A DNA stretch of 64,000 nucleotides from Pseudonocardia thermophila (GCF_900142365.1 NZ_FRAP01000011.1:124001-188000); one strand, 5' to 3'; positions 1 to 10,866 are shown, numbered from the stretch's first letter. Program-made: numbers and translations. Notes: generated from the letters alone by a model not told the origin.

Positions 1-33
1 GGTCACCCTCGCCCCTCTCGGCACGACCCGCTC

Positions 34-456
34 TCATCCTGTCCCGGTCCGGCGGTGTCCGCAGTACGGCAACCGCGTGGCCGCCCATCCGGTGAGCGCG
101 GCGACCACCGCGGCCATGACGAGCCCGCCGAGCGCCCCGATCGCGGCGACCAGCGGTCCCGGTTGCCCGGACTGCCACAACGGGCCGGTCACGGTCGCGA
201 ACGCGAGCAGCCCGGCCACCCAGGCCGCGGCCGTCGCGGGGATCCACCAGGCGGCTGCGAGCACGACCCGGCGCAGCACCAGCCACTGCGCGGTGCCGAT
301 CGACGCGAGCAGGGCGGTGCCGAGCAGGAGCCCGCCCGCGACGCCCGTCAGGGCAGCGCCGATCGCGGCGGGGACGAGGAAGCCGAGCGCCTCGGCTGCG
401 GTCGCCGTCCGCCACCAGTGCCACCAGAGCGCGGACGTGCGCATCGGCTGCCGCAT
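34..456 (-). CDS. Small four-helix integral membrane protein, function unknown
   Basis: A 140-residue protein with four hydrophobic stretches (about residues 22-40, 42-60, 66-90 and 101-127), so probably a polytopic inner-membrane protein. The ATG at 456 is chosen because GGAGGA lies 7 bases upstream; an internal ATG at 444 is the only other nearby choice. I do not recognise a named family. It is divergent from devS, and a DosR-box-like repeat at 522-535 sits 66 bases upstream, so hypoxic co-regulation is an inference. The much longer minus-strand reading frame that continues through devS is a GC-frame shadow. Confidence 0.7.
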   Translation of the reverse strand: MRQPMRTSALWWHWWRTATAAEALGFLVPAAIGAALTGVAGGLLLGTALLASIGTAQWLVLRRVVLAAAWWIPATAAAWVAGLLAFATVTGPLWQSGQPGPLVAAIGALGGLVMAAVVAALTGWAATRLPYCGHRRTGTG

Positions 457-521
457 CCGAACCGTCCTCCGGTGGGGTGGTGTCCGCCCTGATGATCTGC
501 CGGGGCGCGCTGCCCGGGGCA

Positions 522-535
522 GGGCCGCAAGGCCC
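522..535. promoter_or_regulatory. DosR-box-like inverted repeat GGGCC-GCAA-GGCCC
   Basis: A perfect 5+5 bp inverted repeat with a 4-base centre, matching the layout of the mycobacterial DosR box (GGGAC-N4-GTCCC/GGCCC). It lies in the divergent region between the membrane protein gene (start 456) and devS (start 724). Confidence 0.45.
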
Positions 536-612
536 GGACCGATCGGGTCGAGAGCGCCCGGGCTCCCAGGCCACCCGGCGCGGTGGGGTCGTCCCGCACG
601 TCGGGGTGGTGA

Positions 613-2433
<1,821 letters not shown>

Positions 2434-2434
2434 G

Positions 2435-2471
2435 GGGCCGCGGGCACTGCTGCCCGTCGTGCCCGCGGCCC
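2435..2471 (+). terminator. GC-rich hairpin after devS
   Basis: A perfect 13-bp stem (2435-2447 with 2459-2471) and an 11-base loop, two bases after the devS stop. There is no clear T-run, as is common for actinobacterial terminators. It separates convergent devS and devR. Confidence 0.6.
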
Positions 2472-2551
2472 GTCATCGCAGGACCGCCGCGCGGTGGTGC
2501 GCGTCCGCGCGCGGTCGAGGTCGGGTGGTTGTGTCGTCGGGCATGCCGCGA

Positions 2552-2611
2552 CTCGGGTGCGCAGAGCTCGGGTGCGCAGAGCTGGAGTGCGCAGTGCTCA
2601 GGTGCCGGCAG
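2552..2611. repeat. 15-bp tandem repeat (4 units) abutting the devR stop codon
   Basis: Two exact copies of CTCGGGTGCGCAGAG (2552-2566, 2567-2581) and two diverged 15-base copies (2582-2611). On the minus strand the array starts at the devR stop codon (2613-2615). Confidence 0.8.
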
Positions 2612-2612
2612 C

Positions 2613-3263
2613 TCAGTTGTGCTGGCGGCCCCGCAGCTCAGCGGCGTACACGGCGGCTTCGGTGCGCCGGGACATGCCGAGCTTGTGCAGGAGCGAGGAC
2701 ACGTAGTTCTTGACGGTCTTCTCGGCGAGGTACATCTCCTCGCCGATCTGGCGGTTGGTGAGCCCGTCGGCGATCAGGTCGAGGATGCGCCGCTCCTGAG
2801 GGCTCAGCGAGGCGTAGCGCGGGTCCTCGGGTTCGTCGCCGCGCCGCAGCCGCTCGAGGACGACGGCGGTGGCCTTCGGGTCGAGCAGCGACCCGCCGGC
2901 CGCGACCGTGCGGACCGCACCGACCAGGTCGACGCCGCTGACCTGCTTGAGCAGGTAGCCGGACGCGCCGGCCATGATCGCCCCGAAGAGCGCCTCGTCG
3001 TCGGAGTACGACGTCAGCATCAGGCACGCCGGGGGCGGGGTGACCGACGAGCGGATCTCGCGGCACACCGTCACGCCCTCGCCGTCGGGCAGGCGGACGT
3101 CGAGGATGGCGACGTCGGGCCGCAGCGCGGGGATGCGCGCCATGGCCTGCGCGGCGGTGGCGGCCTCGCCGACGACCTCGATGTCGTCCTCGAGCTCGAG
3201 CAGCTGTGCGATGCCCCTGCGGACGATCTCGTGGTCGTCGAGCAGGAACACGGAGATGGTCAT
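2613..3263 (-). CDS. devR: DevR/DosR-type NarL/LuxR-family response regulator
   Basis: A 216-residue response regulator (DosR is 217). The receiver domain (about 1-120) has the acidic pair Asp9/Asp10, phosphoacceptor Asp55 in ILDVRLPDGEG, the switch Thr in LMLTSYSDDEA and Lys in GYLLKQ. The LuxR helix-turn-helix (about 150-210) contains LTNRQIGEEMYLAEKTVKNYVSSLL, nearly identical to the DosR recognition helix, which supports recognition of the same type of GGGAC/GTCCC operator. Its partner is the convergent devS. A box-like repeat at 3347-3360 lies 84 bases upstream, suggesting autoregulation as in mycobacteria. The ATG at 3263 is the conserved start (MTISVFLLDDHE). Confidence 0.95.
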   Translation of the reverse strand: MTISVFLLDDHEIVRRGIAQLLELEDDIEVVGEAATAAQAMARIPALRPDVAILDVRLPDGEGVTVCREIRSSVTPPPACLMLTSYSDDEALFGAIMAGASGYLLKQVSGVDLVGAVRTVAAGGSLLDPKATAVVLERLRRGDEPEDPRYASLSPQERRILDLIADGLTNRQIGEEMYLAEKTVKNYVSSLLHKLGMSRRTEAAVYAAELRGRQHN

Positions 3264-3346
3264 GTCGGTGGCCTCCTGTCAGCTGCTGGGAAGACAGTAC
3301 GACGGTTACCCATGGTCCGGCACTCCCGCGGACGTCCCTTGATCGC

Positions 3347-3360
3347 GGGTCGAAGGTCCC
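3347..3360. promoter_or_regulatory. DosR-box-like repeat GGGTC-GAAG-GTCCC
   Basis: 14-base repeat with DosR-box spacing, 84 bases upstream of the devR start; candidate autoregulatory site. Confidence 0.5.
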
Positions 3361-3438
3361 TCGACGGCGGGCCGCTCGGCTCGCAACCTGACGACAGGGG
3401 CGGTGCGGTGCGGGCCGGTTCGCCGTAACCTGCGCCCG

Positions 3439-3452
3439 GGGCCGTTGGTCCG
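3439..3452. promoter_or_regulatory. DosR-box-like repeat GGGCC-GTTG-GTCCG
   Basis: 14-base imperfect repeat about 88 bases upstream of the USP gene starting at 3540, in the devR/USP divergent region. Confidence 0.45.
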
Positions 3453-3539
3453 TGCCGGACGCGACCTGCGCCCCTGCCCGCGCGCACGCGGCCGCGTGAG
3501 GGTGGGGGAGGACCCCGGTCGAGACGCTTGGAGGCGCTG

Positions 3540-4442
3540 ATGCCCACCGATCCCGATCCGCGACCGGTCGTGGCCGCGGTCGACGAGTCCGGATCGTCCC
3601 GGGACGCCGCGCTGTGGGCGGCCGACCTGGCCGCCGACTGGTCGGCGCCGCTGCACCTGCTGCACGTGCCCGAGGGGGATCCGCAGGACCCGCCGAGACC
3701 GGCCCCGGACTGGCTGGCCGAGCTGGCCGACGGCGCGCGGCGGTCCGGTGCCGACCCGGTGACGACGGAGGTGCAGCCCGGCGAGGTCGTCCCGACCGTC
3801 GCCGGCCGCGCGGTCGGCGCCCGGATGGTGGTGCTGGGAAGCTACGGCCGGGGCGCCGCCGCGGGCATGCTGGCCGGGTCGGTCGCGCTCGGCGTCGCCG
3901 GGCGGGTGGCCTGCCCGATCGCGGTCGTGCGCGGGTCGGCGTCGCAGCTGCCGCCGCCGCGCAGCGGCCCGGTCGTCGTCGGCGTGGACGACTCGCCGGC
4001 CGGCTCGGCCGCAGTGGCGTTCGCCGCCGATCTCGCCGAGTCACTCGGGACCGAGCTGCTCGCGGTGCACGCCTGGACCGACGTCGTCGTCGATCCCGAG
4101 GGCGTCCCGGTGCGGCGACGCGAGTCGCCCACGGAGCTGGCCGCGGAGGCCGAGGAGGTCCTGGACCGGCGCCTGCAGCCGGTCCTCGCCGCGCAGCGCC
4201 GCTCCTCGGTGGTGCGGCGGTTGGTGGAAGGCACCCCGCTGCAGGTGCTGCTCGACGCCGGGCGCTCCGCGCGGGTGCTGGTCGTCGGCACCCGCGGCCG
4301 CACCGGGTTCACGGGGATCCTGACCGGCTCGACCAGCACCGCGCTGATCGGCTTCGCACCCTGCCCGGTGATCGTCGTGCACCCGCGGGCCACGAACGGC
4401 GAACGGACCGGGGAAACCGTCTCTGGGGAGGTGTCGGCATGA
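3540..4442 (+). CDS. Tandem-domain universal stress protein
   Basis: A 300-residue protein with two USP alpha/beta domains (about 8-135 and 143-290). Each has the nucleotide-binding layout: an N-terminal VVAAVDES or VVVGVDDS strand, then a G-X2-G-X9-G-S/T-type loop (VLGSYGRGAAAGMLAGSVA; VVGTRGRTGFTGILTGSTS). Tandem actinobacterial USPs such as Rv2623 bind ATP and belong to the DosR regulon. The ATG at 3540 follows GGAGG by 5 bases; a TTG at 3528 is a less likely start. Its stop overlaps the start of a small membrane protein (ATGA), so the two are translationally coupled. Its closest relative in the window appears to be the USP at 45220-46086 (shared PDPRPV and WAAxxAADWSxPLHLLHV segments). 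Confidence 0.9.
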   Translation: MPTDPDPRPVVAAVDESGSSRDAALWAADLAADWSAPLHLLHVPEGDPQDPPRPAPDWLAELADGARRSGADPVTTEVQPGEVVPTVAGRAVGARMVVLGSYGRGAAAGMLAGSVALGVAGRVACPIAVVRGSASQLPPPRSGPVVVGVDDSPAGSAAVAFAADLAESLGTELLAVHAWTDVVVDPEGVPVRRRESPTELAAEAEEVLDRRLQPVLAAQRRSSVVRRLVEGTPLQVLLDAGRSARVLVVGTRGRTGFTGILTGSTSTALIGFAPCPVIVVHPRATNGERTGETVSGEVSA

Positions 4443-4579
4443 GCCGCATCGGTGAGGCTCTGTCCACGACGTCGTCGCTGGTGGTCGGGCTGCTGCTGGC
4501 AGTCGCGGTCATCCTGTGGGCCGCGGTGGCGGGTCTGGTCCTGGGGATCGCCTCGCTGATCCAGCGCGCACTGGGCTGA
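4439..4579 (+). CDS. 46-residue single-span membrane peptide coupled to the USP
   Basis: A 46-residue protein: short polar N-terminus, one strongly hydrophobic segment (about residues 13-42) and a basic tail ending IQRALG. Its ATG overlaps the TGA of the USP gene (ATGA) and the GGGGAGG upstream lies inside the USP gene, which supports real, coupled translation. No family is recognised. A membrane anchor or partner for the USP is speculation from the operon arrangement alone. Confidence 0.65.
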   Translation: MSRIGEALSTTSSLVVGLLLAVAVILWAAVAGLVLGIASLIQRALG

Positions 4580-4619
4580 ACTGATCGGTCAGGGCATCGA
4601 CTGATCAGGCAGGGCACGG
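4580..4619. repeat. 20-bp direct repeat directly after a stop codon
   Basis: Two 20-base units (4580-4599, 4600-4619), each beginning ACTGATC and ending CAGGGCA plus three bases, start right after the small membrane protein's stop. Confidence 0.7.
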
Positions 4620-4705
4620 GCTCGAGGTGAAGAGGGAGTCGGGTCCGTGCCCGGCCCATGAAATCAAGGCCCGGAACCCCGGCCGGGAACCAGGGCCCTT
4701 GCACA

Positions 4706-4753
4706 ACGAACGGCGCTTTCGTACGTGGTGGTGCTTACGGAAGTGCCGTTCGT
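4706..4753. repeat. Long hairpin, diverged member of repeat family A
   Basis: An 18-bp stem (4706-4723 with 4736-4753) with two mismatches or wobble positions. The arm begins ACGAACGGC and contains CTTTCGT as in the perfect family A hairpins at 16360, 60001 and 60740. It lies between convergent genes and is probably a bidirectional terminator. Confidence 0.6.
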
Positions 4754-4796
4754 AGGTTCTCGGGCCGCGCTGTGCCGGGAGGCCGGGGCTGGCGGG

Positions 4797-4843
4797 GAGT
4801 CCGGGCTCATGAGTCCGGGCACGGGATGAGTCCGGGCACGCGG
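4797..4843. repeat. Three short direct repeats (GAGTCCGGGC)
   Basis: Three copies of GAGTCCGGGC spaced about 14-18 bases apart, just downstream of the cydDC stop codon (minus strand). Confidence 0.55.
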
Positions 4844-4850
4844 GCCCGGC

Positions 4851-7800
4851 CTAACCCACCCGCACGCTGCCGGTCTCACCCAGCCGCAGCTGCGGCAGCC
4901 CCGAGGTCTGGTCCGGCCGGTGGGTGACGATGATCGCCGCCCGGTCCTCGGTGGCCGCGAGGATCTCCTGCGCCAGCGCGTCCGCGGTGTGGGGGTCCAG
5001 GTGTGCGGTCGGCTCGTCGTAGATCGTGATCGGCCGGTTCGCGAGCAGCGTGCGGGCGATGCCGATGCGCTGCCGCTCCCCGCCGGAGACGGCGCCGCCG
5101 TGCTCGCCGATCGGGGTGTCGAGCCCCTCGGGCAGGCTGTCGAACCAGTCGCCGAGCCGCGCGGCGCGCAGGGCGGCGATGAGGGTCTCGTCGTCGACGT
5201 CGTCCGGGTCCGGAGCAGCCAGCGCGAGGTTGGCCCGTAGCGTGGAGTCGAACAGGTGCGCCTGCGGCCCGCACCACGCGACCGCCTGCCGCACCTGCGC
5301 AGGGGCGAGATCGGCGGCGTCGCGGCCGTCGGCCAGCACCCGGCCCGACACGGGCGGCAGCGTGCGCATGAGCGCGGCCACCACCGTCGACTTCCCGCAC
5401 CCGGACGGCCCGGTGATCACGAGCCGCCGGTGCGGGCCGACGTCGAGCGTCACCCCGCGGACCGCGTCCCGGTCGGCGCCCGGCCAGCGGACGGTCAGCT
5501 CCTCCGCCCCGAGGCGGCGCGGGGTGCCGACGGGCGCGGCGGGGCGGTCGGGCACGGTCTCGGGGGCGCGCTGCAGCTCGGCGAGCCGCTGCGCGGCCGG
5601 GGTGGCGGTGAGCAGCCGCATCGCCGCGTCGGGCAGTGCGGCCACGACGTCGCCGAGCGCGAGCGGGGTCAGGGCGAGCACCGCGAGCGTCGGCCCGGGC
5701 AGCTGCCCGGCGCGCAGAGCGGCGATCCCGACGACGGTCGCGACGACCGACGTCGCCCCGATCGCCAGGACGGATGCGCCGGAGCCGAGCCCGCGCGCCA
5801 CCGCACCGCGGCGCAGGAGGTCCCGCAGCCGCAGGTCGGCGTCCACGACGCCGCGCAGGCGCCGGTCGGCGGCACCGAACACGATCAGGTCGGGGGCGGC
5901 CTCCAGCAGTTCCAGGGTGCGGGCGCTCACCCGCCCGCGCGCGTCCGCGGTGCGGCGTTCGCTGCGCAGCGCGGCCCACGCCGTGAGCGCGGGTGCGATG
6001 ACCGCGGCCGCGACGAAACCGATCGCCGCGACGACGCCGGCGGCCGGCAGCACCGCCGCCATGCAGGCGACCACGCCGATCCCGACCACGGTCGAGGCGC
6101 CCACGGGCACGATCACGCGGGCGACCAGGTCCTGCTGCGCGTCCACGTCGCCGACGAGGCGGGTGAGCAGGTCGCCGCGGCGCAGCCGCGCGGTGCCGGC
6201 CGGTCCGATGCGCACCAGCGCTTCCCAGATGTGCACCCGCAGCGCGGTCCCGGCGCGCAGCGCGACGTCGTGGGTGACCAGGCGTTCGGCGTAGCGGAGC
6301 ACGCCCTTGCCGATGCCGAACGCCCGGACCGCGACGATCGCGACCATCAGCGTGAGCACCGGCGGCTGCAGCGCCGCCATCGAGATCAGCCACGCGGACG
6401 TGGCGGTGAGCGCGACGCCGCTGCCCAGCGCGAGCGCGCCGAGCGCGACCGCCAGGACGACCCGGCCGCGCAGCGGGCGGACGACCTCCAGCGCCGCCCG
6501 CAGTGCAGGGAGCGGGGCGATCCGACCGACCGGGTGACGGTCGCCCGTCACCCGGTCGGCGTGTCCCGGATTCGGGGGGCGGTCCTCCGGGACATCCGTG
6601 CGGCCGGTGGGCGGCTGCCCGCCGGCCGGAACCTGGGCGGGATGCCGCTCCTGCCGCTGCGGTGCGCCGAGGTCGAGGACCCGGTCGCACGCGGCCAGCA
6701 CCTCGTTACGGTGGCTGACGACGACGGCCGTCCGACATGCGGTGATCGCCGGGAGCGCGGCGATGATGGCGGCCTCGGTCTCGGCGTCGACGCCCTCGGT
6801 GGGCTCGTCCAGCAGGAGCAGCGGGCGGTCCGCCAGCACGGCCCGCGCCAGTGCGACGCGCCGCCGTTGCCCGGTGGACAGGCCGCTGCCGCCCTCGCCG
6901 ACCGGTGTGTCGAGCGTCAGGCCGGGATCATCGAGCAGGGCCGCGGCCCGCGCGGCCGCCGTCACCTCCGCGACGCTCGCCCGCGGGTTGCCGAGGCGGA
7001 TGTTGTCGGCGACCGTTCCGGCCACCAGCACCGGCCGCTGCGGCACCCACGCGACGCGGCGCAGCCAGGCGTCGCGCGGGACGTCGGCCAGATCGATGTT
7101 GCCGACGAGGACGGCGCCCTCGTCCGGGCGGCGCAGCCCGAGCAGCAGGTCGAGCAGCGTCGACTTGCCGGCGCCGCTCGCCCCGCGCACCCCGAGCACG
7201 GTGCCGGGATCGACGTGCAGATCGAGCCCGTCGAGCACCCGGCCGCCCCGCCCGTCGACGACGACGCCGCGCAGCCGCAGCGGCGCGTCCGCCGGGTCGG
7301 GCACCGGCACCGACGCGTCCCGCGGAGTCTCGGCGGGCGTCTCCAGCACCGCGAACGTCTCCGCGGCCGCGGCCAGGCCCTCCGCGGAGTCGTGGAAGCG
7401 CGCCCCGACCGCCCGCAGCGGTAGGTACACCTCGGGCGCGAGGATCAGGACCAGCAGGCCGGTCGCGAGGTCGAGGCGGCCCTCGACCAGCCGCAGGCCG
7501 ATCGACACCGCCACCAGCGCGACGGACAGCGTCGCGAGCAGCTCCAGGACCAGCGCGGACAGGAACGCCACCCGCAGCGTCCGCATCGTGGTGCGGCGGT
7601 AGGCGTCGGCGAGCTCGCGGATCCGCCCGGCCTGGCGGTGTTCCCGGCCGAACGCGACCAACACGTCCAGGCCGGCGACGACGTCGAGGAAGTGGTGGCC
7701 GAGGACGGCCAGGCTGCGCCACTGCCGCTTGGTCTGCCGCTCGGTGTGCAGCCCGACGAGGATCATGAACACCGGGATCAGCGGCACGGTCAGCGCCACG

Positions 7801-8288
7801 ATGAGCCCGGACAGCGGATCGGCGAACAGGATCCGCGCCGCGACGACGGCCGGCACGACCGCGGCCACCAGCAGGGCCGGCAGGTAGCGGCTGAAGTAGC
7901 CGTCGAGGCCGTCGAGCCCGCGGGTGGCGAGCGTGGCGATCTCCGCGGTCGGCGGGACCTCCGGGCGGCGGGGGCCGAGCCGCAGCACGTGCGCGAGCAA
8001 GCTGCGGCGCAGCTCCCCGATGACGTCGGCGGCCGCGCGGTGGGCGGCCACCTCGCCCGCCCACGACAGGAGCGCTCGACCCACGACCACCGCGAGCAGC
8101 GCGCCGAGCGCGGGGGCCAGGACGTCCAGCGCGGCCCCGCCGAGGAAGGCGTCGGCCAGGACCCCGGACAGCAGCTGCGCCTGGGCGAGCACGAGCACCG
8201 CCGCGAGGACAGCGACACCCGCGGTCAGCAGGACGAACCGGCGCGCGGCGGACGCGTGCCGCAGCAGTCGTGGGTCGAGCGGCTTCAT
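4851..8288 (-). CDS. cydDC: Fused CydD-CydC heterodimeric ABC exporter for cytochrome bd assembly
   Basis: A single 1145-residue polypeptide carrying two complete half-transporters. The CydD-like half (about 1-545) has a six-span membrane domain, then an ATPase with Walker A GASGAGKST, signature LSTGQRRR and Walker B LLLLDEPTEG. A Pro/Arg-rich linker (about 555-610) leads to the CydC-like half with Walker A GPSGCGKST, signature VSGGERQR and ITIYDEPTAHLD. E. coli CydDC exports reduced thiols and is needed for haem insertion into cytochrome bd; fused CydDC proteins are known in other actinobacteria. The ATG at 8288 overlaps the cydB stop (ATGA), so it is translated from the cydABDC operon. The only oddity is the fusion. 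Confidence 0.93.
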   Translation of the reverse strand: MKPLDPRLLRHASAARRFVLLTAGVAVLAAVLVLAQAQLLSGVLADAFLGGAALDVLAPALGALLAVVVGRALLSWAGEVAAHRAAADVIGELRRSLLAHVLRLGPRRPEVPPTAEIATLATRGLDGLDGYFSRYLPALLVAAVVPAVVAARILFADPLSGLIVALTVPLIPVFMILVGLHTERQTKRQWRSLAVLGHHFLDVVAGLDVLVAFGREHRQAGRIRELADAYRRTTMRTLRVAFLSALVLELLATLSVALVAVSIGLRLVEGRLDLATGLLVLILAPEVYLPLRAVGARFHDSAEGLAAAAETFAVLETPAETPRDASVPVPDPADAPLRLRGVVVDGRGGRVLDGLDLHVDPGTVLGVRGASGAGKSTLLDLLLGLRRPDEGAVLVGNIDLADVPRDAWLRRVAWVPQRPVLVAGTVADNIRLGNPRASVAEVTAAARAAALLDDPGLTLDTPVGEGGSGLSTGQRRRVALARAVLADRPLLLLDEPTEGVDAETEAAIIAALPAITACRTAVVVSHRNEVLAACDRVLDLGAPQRQERHPAQVPAGGQPPTGRTDVPEDRPPNPGHADRVTGDRHPVGRIAPLPALRAALEVVRPLRGRVVLAVALGALALGSGVALTATSAWLISMAALQPPVLTLMVAIVAVRAFGIGKGVLRYAERLVTHDVALRAGTALRVHIWEALVRIGPAGTARLRRGDLLTRLVGDVDAQQDLVARVIVPVGASTVVGIGVVACMAAVLPAAGVVAAIGFVAAAVIAPALTAWAALRSERRTADARGRVSARTLELLEAAPDLIVFGAADRRLRGVVDADLRLRDLLRRGAVARGLGSGASVLAIGATSVVATVVGIAALRAGQLPGPTLAVLALTPLALGDVVAALPDAAMRLLTATPAAQRLAELQRAPETVPDRPAAPVGTPRRLGAEELTVRWPGADRDAVRGVTLDVGPHRRLVITGPSGCGKSTVVAALMRTLPPVSGRVLADGRDAADLAPAQVRQAVAWCGPQAHLFDSTLRANLALAAPDPDDVDDETLIAALRAARLGDWFDSLPEGLDTPIGEHGGAVSGGERQRIGIARTLLANRPITIYDEPTAHLDPHTADALAQEILAATEDRAAIIVTHRPDQTSGLPQLRLGETGSVRVG

Positions 8289-9370
8289 GGCGTGGTGGGG
8301 GTGGTGGCGGGACCGGCGGTCCCGGCCGACCCGGTGGTGGACTCGGTCGTGCGCGCGAGCGGCGGCAGCCCGCCCGACGGCGGGATGTCGGCCCGGCCGA
8401 TGCGCTTGCGGAAGACCCAGAACGTCCAGGCCTGGTAGGCCAGCACGATCGGGGTCATGATCACGGCGACCCAGGTCATGATCGTCAGCGTGTACGGGGT
8501 GGACGCCGCGTTGGCGGTCGTCAGGCTGAACGCCGGGTCGATCGTCGACGGCAGCACGTTCGGGTAGAGCGAGCCGAACAGGGTGACCGTCACCCCGATG
8601 ATCGCCACCGCCGTGGCCGTGAACGCCCAGCCGTCGCGGCCGCGCAGCGTGAGCGCGAGCCCGGCGAGCAGGCCGACCGCGGCCACCGCCGCCGACACGG
8701 CCGTCCACATGACGCCCTTGTCGAGCAGCGTCCAGGCCAGGAACGCGCCACCCGCGACGACGGCGGTGCCGCCCACGGCGGGCACGACGTGGCGGGCCCG
8801 GTCGCGGACCTCACCGGTCGTCTTCAGGGCGAGGAACACCGCGCCGTGGAAGGTGAACAGCGCCAGCGTCGCCACGCCGCCCAGCAGCGCGTACGGGTTG
8901 AGCAGGGTCAGCAGCGTGCCGGTGTACTCGTGGTCCGCGTCGAGCGGCACGCCGTGGACGATGTTCGCGAACGCCACGCCCCACAGCAGCGCCGGCAGTG
9001 CGGACGACGCGGTGATCGCGATGTCCCAGTTGCGCCGCCACCGAGGGCTGTCGAACTTGCCCCGGTACTCGAACGCGACCCCGCGCACGATCAGCGCGAT
9101 CAGGATCAGCAGCAGCGCCAGGTAGAAGCCGGAGAACAGCGAGGCGTACCACTCGGGGAAGGCGGCGAAGGTGGCGCCGCCCGCGACGAGCAGCCACACC
9201 TCGTTGCCGTCCCAGACCGGGCCGATCGTGTTGATCGCGACGCGCCGGTCGGTGTCGGTCTTGCCGACGACCGGCAGCAGGGTGCCGACGCCGAAGTCGA
9301 ATCCCTCCAGGACGAAGTAGCCGGTCCACAGGACGGCGATGAGCAGGAACCAGATGTCGGTGAGCTCCAT
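8285..9370 (-). CDS. cydB: Cytochrome bd ubiquinol/menaquinol oxidase subunit II
   Basis: A 361-residue membrane protein of the CydB family, with the typical N-terminus LTDIWFLLIAVLWTGYFVLEGFDFGVG and conserved GPVWDGNEVWLL. The eight or nine hydrophobic spans form the non-haem subunit of the bd oxidase, with high O2 affinity and no proton pumping. ATG at 9370 has GAGGAG seven bases upstream. It lies 10 bases after cydA and overlaps cydDC by four bases. The C-terminal tail (about 330-361) is a Thr/Ala/Pro-rich extension. Confidence 0.96.
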   Translation of the reverse strand: MELTDIWFLLIAVLWTGYFVLEGFDFGVGTLLPVVGKTDTDRRVAINTIGPVWDGNEVWLLVAGGATFAAFPEWYASLFSGFYLALLLILIALIVRGVAFEYRGKFDSPRWRRNWDIAITASSALPALLWGVAFANIVHGVPLDADHEYTGTLLTLLNPYALLGGVATLALFTFHGAVFLALKTTGEVRDRARHVVPAVGGTAVVAGGAFLAWTLLDKGVMWTAVSAAVAAVGLLAGLALTLRGRDGWAFTATAVAIIGVTVTLFGSLYPNVLPSTIDPAFSLTTANAASTPYTLTIMTWVAVIMTPIVLAYQAWTFWVFRKRIGRADIPPSGGLPPLARTTESTTGSAGTAGPATTPTTP

Positions 9371-9380
9371 GCCGGTCTCC

Positions 9381-10784
9381 TCAGTACGCGACGGCCAGCG
9401 GCCGCGGAGCCTCGGGGTCGTCGGGTGAGGCCTCGGCGATGCCGGCAGGCGGCGGCCCGGCCTTGGCGTAGCGGACCATCAGCACGCCCTCGATCACCGC
9501 GAGCACGCCGTAGAGCAGCGTGAACACGATGAGTGAGATCAGCACGGAGGCGGTGCTGACGCCGGGGGAGACGCCGGCAGCGGTCGGCAGCATCCCGTAC
9601 ACCAGCCAGGGCTGGCGGCCCATCTCGGTGAAGATCCACCCGACGGTGTTGGCCGCGAACGGCGTGAACAGCGCGAGCAGTGCGGCGGTGAAGTACCAGC
9701 GCGGCACGGGCTTCTGCGCCCGGCGGCGCATGAACCACAGCCCGAGGATCGAGACCAGCATGGCCAGCGCGCCGAAACCGATCATCAGCCGGAACGTCCA
9801 GTACGTGACCGGCACGTTCGGGATGTAGTCGCCGGGGCCGTACGTGGTCTCCGACGCGCGCTGGACGTCGTTGATGCCCTCGACGAGGCCGTCGAGCGAG
9901 CCGGTGGCCATGAACGACAGCAGGCCGGGCACGCGGATGCTCCACAGCTCCTGGCTGCCGTCCAGCGTCCCGACGGTGAAGATCGAGAACGACGCGGGTG
10001 CGGCGGACTCGTAGAGCGCCTCGGCCGCGGCCATCTTCATCGGCTGCTGCTCGGTCATGAGCCGGGCCTGGATGTCGCCGGAGACCATCACGCCGATGCT
10101 GGCGATCAGCACGGTCACCAGCCCGAGTCGCATCGACGGCGTGGCGACGTCGGTGAACTTGTCGCGGGCCAGGTGGTAGGCGCTGATCGCGACGATGAAC
10201 ACGCCTGCGGTGACGAAGCAGGCGGTGATCGTGTGGAAGAACGCGGCGACGGCCGTCGAGTTCGTGAGCACGGCGCCGAAGTCCACGAGCTCGGCGCGGC
10301 CGCGCTCGTCGTTGATCACCGAGCCGACCGGGTGCTGCATCCACGCGTTGGCGGCGAGGATGAAGTACGCCGACAGCGCGGTGCCGATCGCGGCGAGCCA
10401 GATGCACGCCAGGTGCACCTTCTTCGGGAGCCGGTCCCAGCCGAAGATCCACAGGCCGAGGAACGTCGACTCCAGGAAGAACGCGAGCAGGCCTTCGATG
10501 GCCAGCGGGGCACCGAAGATGTCACCGACGAACCGGCTGTAGTCGCTCCAGTTCATGCCGAACTGGAACTCCTGCACGATGCCGGTGACGACGCCCATGG
10601 CGAAGTTGATGAGGAAGAGCTTCCCCCAGAACTTCGTCATGCGCAGATATCGCTCGTCCGAGGTGCGGACCCACGCAGTCTGCATGCCGGCTACCAGCAG
10701 GGACAGCCCGATCGTCAACGGGACGAACAGGAAGTGGTACACGGTGGTGATCGCGAATTGCCACCGTGCGAGATCGAGGTTCAT
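9381..10784 (-). CDS. cydA: Cytochrome bd quinol oxidase subunit I
   Basis: 467 residues. The haem b595 ligand is His17 in VYHFLFVPLT; FHTITACFVTAGVF carries the second conserved haem histidine, and FRLMIGFG contains the Met corresponding to the b558 ligand. The length fits the short-Q-loop class usual in actinobacteria. ATG at 10784 has GGAGG five bases upstream; a GTG directly before it (10787) is possible. First gene of cydA-cydB-cydDC. A box-like repeat at 10927-10940 and a GGTCCC/GGGACC palindrome at 10867-10890 lie upstream, consistent with induction under low oxygen. Confidence 0.97.
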   Translation of the reverse strand: MNLDLARWQFAITTVYHFLFVPLTIGLSLLVAGMQTAWVRTSDERYLRMTKFWGKLFLINFAMGVVTGIVQEFQFGMNWSDYSRFVGDIFGAPLAIEGLLAFFLESTFLGLWIFGWDRLPKKVHLACIWLAAIGTALSAYFILAANAWMQHPVGSVINDERGRAELVDFGAVLTNSTAVAAFFHTITACFVTAGVFIVAISAYHLARDKFTDVATPSMRLGLVTVLIASIGVMVSGDIQARLMTEQQPMKMAAAEALYESAAPASFSIFTVGTLDGSQELWSIRVPGLLSFMATGSLDGLVEGINDVQRASETTYGPGDYIPNVPVTYWTFRLMIGFGALAMLVSILGLWFMRRRAQKPVPRWYFTAALLALFTPFAANTVGWIFTEMGRQPWLVYGMLPTAAGVSPGVSTASVLISLIVFTLLYGVLAVIEGVLMVRYAKAGPPPAGIAEASPDDPEAPRPLAVAY

Positions 10785-10866
10785 CACATCCTCCGTGAGC
10801 GGGCCGTCGGGCGGTTCCGAAGCCGGGCCCAGCGTCGCTCGGGGCGGTGTGACCGGGGCAGAGTCG

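Noticed and set aside
4876-6690. Long minus-strand ORF overlapping cydDC in another frame
   Set aside because: No motif, extreme Arg/Ala content; the overlapping CydDC frame has full ABC signatures.
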